64,000 bases of DNA, taken from the NCBI GenBank assembly GCA_965221505.1, contig CBDCSI010000002.1:682001-746000 (forward strand), in the 5' to 3' direction. The translations under genes and the position numbers were made by a program. The DNA is from CAZPXZ01 sp965221505 (GTDB lineage: Bacteria; Pseudomonadota; Alphaproteobacteria; Rhodobacterales; CAZPXZ01). This document shows positions 1-6,633 of the stretch, piece by piece (positions within the stretch are counted from its first letter, which is position 1; every line of letters begins with the position of its first letter). The notes under the pieces were generated by a model. The model was given only the letters and a program-made list of their open reading frames with translations. It did no database searches and was not told where the DNA came from.

Positions 1-1
1 C

Positions 2-520
2 AAGCTGCTCATGGTGCCGGGATTCGGGCCGATTCCCCACTTTATGGACCAGTGGTTCGGGCTGGAGTTCAACTACGGGCGATATGCCGGCCAGGCGTTC
101 TGGGCGCTGGTCGTCATGGACGCGTGGCACTGGACGCCGTTCGTCACGCTAACCCTGCTTGCCGGGCTGAGCGCGCTGCCGCGCGAGCCTTTCGAACAGG
201 CGCTCGTCGACGGCGCCAGCAAGGTCCAGATCTTCGTCCAACTGACCGTCCCGCTCCTGATGCCCGTGCTGCTGACGACGCTGTTTCTGCGGCTCATGGA
301 CGCGATGCGGATCGTCGACGAAGTGTGGATGCTGACCGGCGGCGGACCGGGGGTCGAGACCCGATTCGCCGGGATTCACATCTGGCGCCAGGTGTTCGCG
401 AGCCAGACCTACGGCTACGGATCCGCCATGTCGCTGCTGCTCCTGTATTTCACCATCGTGGCGTGCTGGCTCCTGTTCGTGACCATCGCCGGACGGCGCA
501 AGGGGGAGGAGCCGAGATGA
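2..520 (+). CDS. Carbohydrate ABC transporter permease, MalF/UgpA type (3' part; gene begins upstream)
   Basis: This is one of two inner-membrane permeases of a carbohydrate or polyol importer. The reading frame is open from the first bases, so the N-terminus lies outside the window. The visible 170 or so residues hold several hydrophobic segments. They also carry the cytoplasmic loop that docks to the ATPase (EQALVDGASKVQIFVQLTVP, the EAA motif with its conserved Gly at the usual place), followed by the LTGGGPG signature common in MalF-type permeases. The stop overlaps the next start (ATGA), so the two permeases are translationally coupled. Substrate cannot be read from the permease. The family call is firm and the sugar or polyol specificity is unknown. 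Confidence 0.93.
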   Translation, partial: KLLMVPGFGPIPHFMDQWFGLEFNYGRYAGQAFWALVVMDAWHWTPFVTLTLLAGLSALPREPFEQALVDGASKVQIFVQLTVPLLMPVLLTTLFLRLMDAMRIVDEVWMLTGGGPGVETRFAGIHIWRQVFASQTYGYGSAMSLLLLYFTIVACWLLFVTIAGRRKGEEPR

Positions 521-1374
521 AACGTTCCTCCCGGACGCTGAAGAAGTTCATGGTGCTCGTTCTATGGGGCATCCTCAGCGTCATGACGCTGCTTCCGGTG
601 TACTGGATCGTCGTCGTCTCGACACGGAGCCGGGTGGAGCTGTTCGGCCGCCCCAACTTCGCCCCGACATTTCTCGAGAAGATCTACTGGAAGAACTACG
701 TAAAGCCTTTCGTCGACGGTCCCCACGGCGACTATCTGCTCAACTCCATCATCGTCGCGACCAGCAACGCCGCGCTCGTGACCTCGCTGGCGGTCATGGC
801 GACCTATGCGCTGTCCCGCTGGCGCCTCGCGGCCTCCGACAACATCTTCTTCTGGACCATCACCAACCGGATGGCGCCGCCGGCGGCGTTCCTGCTGCCG
901 CTGTTCCTCATGTTCACGCAGCTGTTTCGGGTCGGCGACGCCTCGCTGTTCGACACGCGAACCGGCCTGGTCCTGCTCTATTGCGTCTTCAACCTTCCCT
1001 TCGCGATCTGGCTGCTCAAGGGTATCGTCGACGGCATCCCGCGAGAGCTCGACGAGGCCGTGCTGCTGGACGGGGGCAACACGTTCACCGTACTCACCCG
1101 GGTAATCGTTCCGCTGGCAGCTCCGGGAATCGCCGTCACGGCGCTCCTCAGCTGGGTCTTCGCGTGGAACGAATATCTGTTCGCGGCCACCCTCACCAGC
1201 GTCGAAGCCCGCACCGTGACCACCGGGCTGGCCGAGTTCGTAACCGTTACCGGGACCAACTGGGGCGAAATGGCGGCGGTTTCGGTGGTCTCGATGCTTC
1301 CCGCCCTGTTGTTCCTGGCGCTGGTTCAGCGCTACATCATCAGCGGCATGACGTTCGGCGCAGTGAAGGGATAG
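517..1374 (+). CDS. Carbohydrate ABC transporter permease, MalG type
   Basis: This is the second permease of the importer, 285 residues. A first membrane segment lies near residues 12-32 (FMVLVLWGILSVMTLLPVYW), followed by a periplasmic stretch and further membrane segments. The ATPase-docking loop is ELDEAVLLDGGNTFTVLTRV, near residue 180. Translation starts at the ATG that overlaps the upstream stop. MalG-type subunits end near 280-290 residues, so the length is normal. No ATPase or binding protein of this transporter is in the window; they are presumably upstream. Confidence 0.94.
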   Translation: MKRSSRTLKKFMVLVLWGILSVMTLLPVYWIVVVSTRSRVELFGRPNFAPTFLEKIYWKNYVKPFVDGPHGDYLLNSIIVATSNAALVTSLAVMATYALSRWRLAASDNIFFWTITNRMAPPAAFLLPLFLMFTQLFRVGDASLFDTRTGLVLLYCVFNLPFAIWLLKGIVDGIPRELDEAVLLDGGNTFTVLTRVIVPLAAPGIAVTALLSWVFAWNEYLFAATLTSVEARTVTTGLAEFVTVTGTNWGEMAAVSVVSMLPALLFLALVQRYIISGMTFGAVKG

Positions 1375-1379
1375 GACCG

Positions 1380-1568
1380 GTGAAGCCCAGGACGAGGCAA
1401 GGGTTCCTGCCGATCCACACCAACTGGTTCGACCGGTTGTTCATTTCCGTCATTCTCTATATCGCCGGGCACCTCCTGTGGATGCGTTTCCTCGAATTCG
1501 CGCTCCCGATCTGGATCTGCACGATCCTCTTCGTGGCGCTCGGCGCCTGGATCGTCCGGCGCGGGTAG
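1380..1568 (+). CDS. Small two-helix membrane protein at the end of the sugar ABC operon
   Basis: A GTG start lies 5 bases after the permease stop, with AGGA just upstream. The product has 62 residues: a short polar N-terminus (KPRTRQGFLPIHTNWFDR), then two hydrophobic segments at about residues 20-37 and 40-57, and a basic end (VRRG). Its tight spacing to the permeases and its size resemble the tiny membrane proteins that accompany some alphaproteobacterial polyol and glycerol transporters, but I cannot assign it to a named family. It may be an accessory or stabilising subunit of the transporter; that role is inferred from position only. Confidence 0.7.
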   Translation: MKPRTRQGFLPIHTNWFDRLFISVILYIAGHLLWMRFLEFALPIWICTILFVALGAWIVRRG

Positions 1569-1653
1569 CCATGCGCGCAAATTGCACCGAAGGATGCCGG
1601 CCGTTGCCGATCGGCCGGTACGCCTGCCTACTCCCCGACCGAACGGAAATGCC

Positions 1654-3306
1654 GTGCCCGCAGCGGACTACGTGATCGTAGGCGCCGGGAGCGCGGGCTG
1701 CGCGATGGCCAGCCGGCTGAGCGAGAGCGGCCGCCGCAGCGTTCTCGTCGTCGAAGCCGGCGGTTCCGACCGGGGACCGCTGATCCGGATGCCGGCCGCG
1801 CTCTCCTATCCGATGAACATGAAGCGCTACGACTGGCAGTACCGCACCGAACCCGAACCCCGCCTGGCGTCGCGCCGGCTCGCCGCGCCGCGCGGCAAGG
1901 TGATCGGCGGCTCTTCCTCCATCAACGGCATGGTGTACGTGCGCGGACATCCGCTCGACTACGACCACTGGGCCGAGGTCGGCGCGCGAGGATGGGCCTT
2001 TGCGGACGTGCTGCCGTATTTTCGGCGGCTGGAGTCGAGCCACGGCGGACAAGAAGGCTGGCGGGGACGAGACGGTCCGCTGCATGTGGTCCGGGGATCC
2101 CTGTGGTCGCCGCTCTACCGCGCGTTCGTCGAGGCGGGACAGCAGGCGGGATACGGGTTTACGGAGGACTACAACGGCGAGCGCCAGGAGGGTTTCGGCT
2201 GGATGGAGATGACCGTCTGGCGGGGATGCCGGTGGTCCGCCGCCAACGCGTATCTGACGCCTGCGCTTCGCCGTCCGAACGTCTCGCTCCTGCGCGGTTT
2301 CGCCCGGCGGATCCGAATGGAGGACGGAAGGGCGACCGGCGTCGAAATCGAGCGCGACGGCCGGGTCGAGACCCTATCCGCCGGGCGGGAGGTGATCGTC
2401 GCCGCCTCCGCCTTCAACTCGCCGAAGCTGCTGCTGCTGTCCGGAATCGGAGACGGGGATACGCTTCGGGAACTCGGAATCCGCCCCGTCGTTCACCGCC
2501 CAGGGGTCGGGCGCAACCTTCAGGACCACCTCGAAGTCTACGTGCAGAACGAGTGCCTCCGACCGGTCACGCTCAACCGGCGCCTCGGGCTACTCGCCCG
2601 AGCCCGGATCGGCGCGCGCTGGCTGCTCGCCCGGGACGGGCTGGGAGCGACCAATCATTTCGAGGCGGCCGCGTTCATCCGCTCCCGGGCCGGCGTCGAG
2701 TATCCGGACATCCAGTATCACTTCCTGCCGGCGGCCGTGCGCTACGACGGAACCGCCGCCAGCGCAAGGGACGGATTTCAGGTGCATGTCGGACCGATGC
2801 GGGCCGCCTCCCGAGGCGAGGTCACGCTGCGCTCGCCGGATCCGGCGGACCCTCCGAGAATCCGGTTCAACTATCTGGCGGAAGAATCCGACCGGCGGGA
2901 CTTTCGCACCTGTCTCCGGCTGACGCGGGAAATCCTGCGCCAGCCCGCGATGGCCCCCTTCGCCGGAAGGGAGATCCAGCCCGGAGACGACGTCCGGACG
3001 GACGACGCGCTCGACGAATTCGTCGCCCGCGAGGCAGAGAGCGCGTACCACCCCTGCGGAACCTGTCGCATGGGCGATCCCTCGGATCCGGCGACCGTGG
3101 TCGATCCCGAGTGTCGCGTGGTCGGCGTCGAGGGTCTCAGGGTCGCGGACAGCTCGGTGTTCCCGAGGGTGCCGAACGGCAACCTCAACGGGCCGTCGAT
3201 CATGGTCGGGGAAAAGGCCAGCGACCACATACTGGGACGCACGCCGTTGTCGCGCGAAAACCTCGTACCCTGGGTGCATCCCCGCTGGCGGGACCGTCAG
3301 CGGTAG
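1654..3306 (+). CDS. GMC-family FAD oxidoreductase (choline/alcohol dehydrogenase-like)
   Basis: This is a flavin-dependent alcohol oxidase or dehydrogenase, 550 residues with the chosen start. The FAD dinucleotide fold is VIVGAGSAG at residues 7-15. GMC signature 1 is GKVIGGSSSINGMVYVRG, and signature 2 is the segment around SAFNSPKLLLLSGIG. The catalytic histidine is in YHPCGTCRMG (H466), and the partner Asn region is NGNLNGPSIM (about N512). I chose GTG 1654 because the Rossmann strand then starts at the usual place. An ATG at 1594 and a TTG at 1582 in the same frame would add a non-conserved Arg/Pro-rich extension. It directly follows the sugar/polyol transporter genes, so it may oxidise the imported polyol, which is inference. 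Confidence 0.93.
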   Translation: MPAADYVIVGAGSAGCAMASRLSESGRRSVLVVEAGGSDRGPLIRMPAALSYPMNMKRYDWQYRTEPEPRLASRRLAAPRGKVIGGSSSINGMVYVRGHPLDYDHWAEVGARGWAFADVLPYFRRLESSHGGQEGWRGRDGPLHVVRGSLWSPLYRAFVEAGQQAGYGFTEDYNGERQEGFGWMEMTVWRGCRWSAANAYLTPALRRPNVSLLRGFARRIRMEDGRATGVEIERDGRVETLSAGREVIVAASAFNSPKLLLLSGIGDGDTLRELGIRPVVHRPGVGRNLQDHLEVYVQNECLRPVTLNRRLGLLARARIGARWLLARDGLGATNHFEAAAFIRSRAGVEYPDIQYHFLPAAVRYDGTAASARDGFQVHVGPMRAASRGEVTLRSPDPADPPRIRFNYLAEESDRRDFRTCLRLTREILRQPAMAPFAGREIQPGDDVRTDDALDEFVAREAESAYHPCGTCRMGDPSDPATVVDPECRVVGVEGLRVADSSVFPRVPNGNLNGPSIMVGEKASDHILGRTPLSRENLVPWVHPRWRDRQR

Positions 3307-3519
3307 CGACACGGCCTCGCCGCCGTGCGGGATCGCGGCGGCGCCGGTGCGCGTCGAGCGACCTCTGCCGAGAAAGCGCGAATCGGCATAACTCCGCGCA
3401 GGTTCGGTGCGTTTCGTCACGTCCTCCCGGCAAGCGGTGCCGCGTCCGAATTTTCGCCGCCTCGCTCCTGGCGCGACGGAATTCGCAACGATCCTCGACC
3501 CGGTGCGTTCAACGAGTCT

Positions 3520-3548
3520 CGAAACGCCCGCAGCGCGGGCGAGTTTCG
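3520..3548 (-). terminator. Hairpin after the last Rpn small-protein gene
   Basis: Read on the minus strand, an imperfect inverted repeat (CGAAAC, a 2-base bulge, GCCCGC, loop GCT, then GCGGGCGTTTCG) begins about 8 bases after the stop of the last small gene. It makes a 12-bp GC-rich stem. No clear U tract follows, so intrinsic termination is probable but not certain. It marks the downstream edge of the tandem array. Confidence 0.45.
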
Positions 3549-3555
3549 GGCAACC

Positions 3556-3819
3556 TCAGGAGAAGACTTGATCCAGTCGCTTTGCAGCGAGCGCCGCGAC
3601 GAACCACTCCTGCAGATCCGTCGCACTGGCCTGCCGGATCCGGGCCTCGATTTCGCTCGGCACCGTGGAAAATCGCGTATTCAGCACCATGAGGAGACTC
3701 TCGGCACGTAATTCCGCGCGACCCTCCGCGCGACCCTCCGCGCGACCCTCCGCGCGACCCTCCGCGCGACCCTCTGCGCGACCCTCTTCGAACCATCCCT
3801 GCGCCATGCTCATACCCAT
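3556..3819 (-). CDS. Stand-alone Rpn C-terminal domain protein, copy 1 (RpnS-like)
   Basis: The product is an 87-residue protein, MGMSMAQGWFEEGR followed by EGRA-type four-residue repeats (seven in all, the most uniform set of the array), then AESLLMVLNTRFSTV and a C-terminal helical region ending RLDQVFS. It lacks any nuclease motif. The start is chosen because a perfect AGGAGG (3828-3833) sits 8 bases upstream of this ATG. The frame stays open upstream to a GTG at 3945, but that extension is spacer sequence. In E. coli, the separately translated C-terminal part of Rpn proteins (RpnS) blocks the toxic full-length enzyme. By homology this copy could do the same, which is inference. It is the last gene of the array and is followed by a hairpin. 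Confidence 0.72.
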   Translation of the reverse strand: MGMSMAQGWFEEGRAEGRAEGRAEGRAEGRAEGRAELRAESLLMVLNTRFSTVPSEIEARIRQASATDLQEWFVAALAAKRLDQVFS

Positions 3820-4042
3820 CGTCCTAACCTCCTGCCGTTCGGGTGCGTGGCCTCGTGACCGGGAGCCCCCTGAACTTGCCGGATCTGCGCACAGGCCCGC
3901 CACCTCAACTACCGGCACCGCACTCGAGAACTCGACCGAATCCACCAGGCCGCTCGTCGGGTGCGACGGATTCCGCGAGCCGTATCGGCCGCATGGCTTC
4001 CCCGAGCGCCGGAACGCCTTCGCCTACGCGTTTCGGACAGCT

Positions 4043-4306
4043 TCAGGAGAAGACCTGATCCAGTCGGTTTGCGGAGAGCGCCGCTACGAACCATTTCTGC
4101 AGCTCGATCGAACCGGCCCGACGGATGCGAGCCTCGACCTCGCTCGGAACCGTGGAAAATCGCGCCTTCAGCACCATAAGCAATTTCTCGGCACGCTCTT
4201 CCGTGCGCCCTTCCTCGCGACCTTCCTCGTGCCCTTCCTCGCGACCTTCCGCGCGACCCTCCGCGCGACCCTCTTCGAACCATCCCTGCGCCATGCTCAT
4301 ACCCAT
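4043..4306 (-). CDS. Stand-alone Rpn C-terminal domain protein, copy 2 (RpnS-like)
   Basis: The product has 87 residues with the same MGMSMAQGWFEEGR start and seven four-residue repeats, but the later repeats are EEGH, EEGR, EEGR and TEER, as in the full-length protein. The segment after the repeats is AEKLLMVLKARFSTV, also the full-length type. Its last third (RRAGSIELQKWFVAALSAN) is the most diverged of the set. AGGAGG lies at 4315-4320, 8 bases before the ATG. The intact frame, strong ribosome site and conserved end argue against simple decay. The role as an antitoxin-like partner is inferred from the Rpn family. Confidence 0.72.
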   Translation of the reverse strand: MGMSMAQGWFEEGRAEGRAEGREEGHEEGREEGRTEERAEKLLMVLKARFSTVPSEVEARIRRAGSIELQKWFVAALSANRLDQVFS

Positions 4307-4531
4307 CGTCCTAACCTCCTGCCGTTCGGATGCGTGGCCTCGTGCCCCGGAGCCCCCTGAACTTGCCGGATCCGCGTGCACAGGCCCGCCACCTCAATTA
4401 CCGGCACCGCACTCGAGAACTCGACCGAATCCACCAGACCGCTCGTCGGGTGCGACGGATTCCGCGCGCCGTATCGGCCGTATAGCTTCCCCGAGCGCCG
4501 GAACGCCTTCGCCTACGCGTTTCGGGCAACC

Positions 4532-4771
4532 TCAGGAGAAGACTTGATCCAGTCGCTTTGCAGTGAGCGCCGCTACGAACCATTCCTGCAGATCCGTCGC
4601 ACTGGCCTGCCGGATCCGGGCCTCGATTTCGCTCGGCACGGTGGAAAATCGCGTATTCAGCACCATGAGGAGACTCTCGGCACGTACTTCCGCGCGACCT
4701 TTCGCGCGACCCTCCGCGCGACCCTCCGCGCGACCCTCTTCGAACCATCCCTGCGCCATGCTCATACCCAT
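4532..4771 (-). CDS. Stand-alone Rpn C-terminal domain protein, copy 3 (RpnS-like)
   Basis: The product has 79 residues, shorter than the other copies because it has only five four-residue repeats (EEGR, AEGR, AEGR, AKGR, AEVR). The C-terminal domain is of the AESLLMVLNTRF type shared with copy 1. AGGAGG at 4780-4785 lies 8 bases upstream of the ATG. It is the first duplicated unit after the full-length gene, separated from it by about 225 bases of array spacer. No nuclease residues are present. Confidence 0.72.
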   Translation of the reverse strand: MGMSMAQGWFEEGRAEGRAEGRAKGRAEVRAESLLMVLNTRFSTVPSEIEARIRQASATDLQEWFVAALTAKRLDQVFS

Positions 4772-4996
4772 CGTCCTAACCTCCTGCCGTTCGGGTGCGT
4801 GGCCTCGTGACCGGGAGCTCCCTGAACTTGCCGGATCCGCACGCACAGGCCCGCCACCTCAATTACCGGCACCGCACTCGAGAGCTCGACCGAATCCACC
4901 AGACCGCTCGTCGGGTGCGACGGATTCCGCGAGCCGTATCGAACGTATGGATTCCCCGAGCGCCGGAACGCCTTCGCCTACGCGTTTCGGGCAACC

Positions 4997-6010
4997 TCAG
5001 GAGAAGACTTGATCCAGTCGCTTTGCAGTGAGCGCCGCGACGAACCATTCCTGCAGATCTGTCGCACTGGCCCGCCGGATGCGTGCCTCGACCTCGCTCG
5101 GCACCGTGGAGAATCGCGCCTTCAGCACCATAAGCAGTTTCTCGGCACGCTCTTCCGTGCGGCCTTCCTCGCGCCCTTCCTCGCGCCCTTTCTCGCGACC
5201 TTCCTCGCGACCTTCCGCGCGACCTTCCGCGCGACCCTCTTCCAGCCATCCCTGCGCCATGGTCATGCCCATCATTCGAACCTCCGGAATGTGAGACTGC
5301 AAAAGCTTTTGCCGTTCGCCTTGGGCGACATTGAGCCGGAGAAAAGCATACTCGATTCCCTTGATTCGGACAACGCTCTCCGGCGGCCGGACCAGAAGAT
5401 CCTCTATCACCCGTTCCACTTCCGAGAACGATATGTCGGTAACGTGACAGAGGCTCATCACGTTCAGGATCCCTCGAGTACCCGGATCGTCGACAAGTTC
5501 GTCGGACGGAATTACCTTGAGATGGTGGACGTTGACGCCAAAGTCCAGCAGCCTGAGTTCGGTTGCAAGGTCTCGCGGAACGTCAACCAGTTCCGAGAAC
5601 GCTTGGGGAATCGTACAGGTCTCGCTACCGTGAAATAGTACCACCGGAACGATGCCTCGCAGGGAACCGAGTTTCACCTTGTCGTGGGCTTGGCCCCACC
5701 GCGCCATCATGTAGCCGAGCAGTTGCAGCGGCGTCCCCAAATAGTTTCGGGACTTGTGCTCGAACAAGGCGTCGATCAACTGAAAGTGCGCCACGATCTT
5801 CGATTCGGACCGGAGGCTTATCTCGAAGAACGCGTCGGCAATGATCGATGCCCCTTCGGGCCGGGGGAGTGTCGAATCCAGCAACTTCGGCGGCTCGCCC
5901 GACAGCCGGGAAACCAGCGGCGTCGGCAGGAATCGCCGCATCACGGTCATCGCACTCTGCGGATCCCGTACCAGTGCCGCAAGCATCTCGTCATGCGTAG
6001 GCGGCGGCAT
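4997..6010 (-). CDS. Rpn-family recombination-promoting nuclease / PD-(D/E)XK putative transposase with DUF4351-like tail
   Basis: The product has 337 residues. The N-terminal two thirds match the Rpn/transposase_31 nuclease fold. The catalytic set reads as D59 (SIIADAFFEI) and E84-x-K86 (LFEHKSRNYL), followed by the family segment LLGYMMARWGQ and GIVPVVLFHG. The C-terminal 90 residues are eight four-residue repeats (EEGR/AEGR/EKGR/TEER) and a helical domain ending RLDQVFS. Rpn enzymes are DNA endonucleases that promote recombination and can act as toxic anti-phage effectors. A strong purine-rich site (GGGAGGGAGGA) precedes the ATG at 6010. Inside the gene, GGAGG at 5281-5285 precedes in-frame ATGs at 5275 and 5272, so a 91-92 residue C-terminal product can be made from the same gene. 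Three copies of that product follow downstream. Confidence 0.85.
   Translation of the reverse strand: MPPPTHDEMLAALVRDPQSAMTVMRRFLPTPLVSRLSGEPPKLLDSTLPRPEGASIIADAFFEISLRSESKIVAHFQLIDALFEHKSRNYLGTPLQLLGYMMARWGQAHDKVKLGSLRGIVPVVLFHGSETCTIPQAFSELVDVPRDLATELRLLDFGVNVHHLKVIPSDELVDDPGTRGILNVMSLCHVTDISFSEVERVIEDLLVRPPESVVRIKGIEYAFLRLNVAQGERQKLLQSHIPEVRMMGMTMAQGWLEEGRAEGRAEGREEGREKGREEGREEGRTEERAEKLLMVLKARFSTVPSEVEARIRRASATDLQEWFVAALTAKRLDQVFS
5272..5285 (-). promoter_or_regulatory. Internal ribosome-binding site and start inside the rpn gene
   Basis: On the minus strand the sequence reads CCGGAGGTTCGAATGATGGG. GGAGG lies 5 bases from one in-frame ATG (5275) and 8 bases from the next (5272). Both would give the repeat-plus-C-terminal domain alone. 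The stand-alone copies start at the equivalent ATG with the site improved to AGGAGG. This matches the gene-within-gene arrangement known for Rpn systems; translation from it here is inferred. Confidence 0.6.
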
Positions 6011-6493
6011 GAAGCGGTCCTCCCTCCCAGCGTCTCCCGCGAACGGAGCCGGACACTATTACGTAGTTTTCCAGGCAATGCAAGCGGCCCAAAAATTTGA
6101 CGAACCGAAACATGTCCTTCGGGCAAACCAGGGTGCGCCAGACCGTCACATTGCGGACCCGTCGCGACGAAATCGTGCATTCGGCGTCCGAAATGTGGCC
6201 CGCCGAATCGACCGCCCCGCTAAATCCATTCGCGAACTGTGAACGGTACGGTCGGGTACGTGGCGCTCGATTCGATTCGCGCGTTTCTCGACGACGTCCG
6301 TCGCCGCAGGACGGTCGCCGATTCGCGGACGGGGCGAATCTGACTCGACACATATGTCGACGCTCACTTCCGAACGAGCGGTCAGACTGCGTACTCTTCC
6401 CTACCACCTCTTCCATGGCCGAAGGTCAACAGAGCTGCCGACACCCATGAATCCCTCACGAACGCGCCGCTGGCGCGTTTGGGTACCGATCTC

Positions 6494-6523
6494 TTGACAA
6501 CGGACAAGACCCTTCGTTACGAT
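6494..6523 (+). promoter_or_regulatory. Sigma-70-like promoter upstream of fic, with AACGAA repeats
   Basis: TTGACA (6494-6499) and TACGAT (6518-6523) are separated by 18 bases. A second possible pair, TTGCTT (6554-6559) and TATATA (6578-6583), also 18 bases apart, lies nearer the gene. Around them is a repeated heptamer: TTCGTTA at 6513-6519 inverted against CAACGAA at 6529-6535, a weaker TTTACGAA at 6569-6575, and two direct TAACGAA copies at 6599-6605 and 6610-6616, exactly 11 bases apart. The rest of 6011-6633 shows no gene. It includes a short inverted repeat, TCGACA and TGTCGA, at 6345-6360. Confidence 0.55.
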
Positions 6524-6633
6524 TCGAGCAACGAAACGTTTCTGCATCAACCTTTGCTTCCGTCCCCTTTACGAAAATATATAGGGCTAAGTTTTATTTA
6601 ACGAAGAGCTAACGAAAGGATCCTTTACTTATC

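Larger units (their letters stand above)
3543..5290 (-). repeat. Four-unit tandem repeat of the Rpn C-terminal coding segment plus spacer
   Basis: Four related segments lie head to tail with periods of 487, 489 and 465 bases, measured between the stop codons at 3556, 4043, 4532 and 4997. The first unit on the minus strand is the 3' end of the full-length nuclease gene. The next three each consist of a near-identical spacer of about 210 bases followed by a start codon and the same C-terminal domain. Inside every unit is a 12-bp micro-repeat (CCCTCCGCGCGA and variants on the plus strand) that encodes four residues, EGRA or EEGR. The number of micro-repeats differs between units and largely explains the period differences. 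The spacer is not similar to the nuclease part of the gene. Confidence 0.9.

Noticed and set aside
3718..3786. 12-bp direct repeats that look like a short CRISPR-like or satellite array
   Set aside because: The units have no spacers and are in frame. They encode the EGRA repeats of the Rpn C-terminal proteins.
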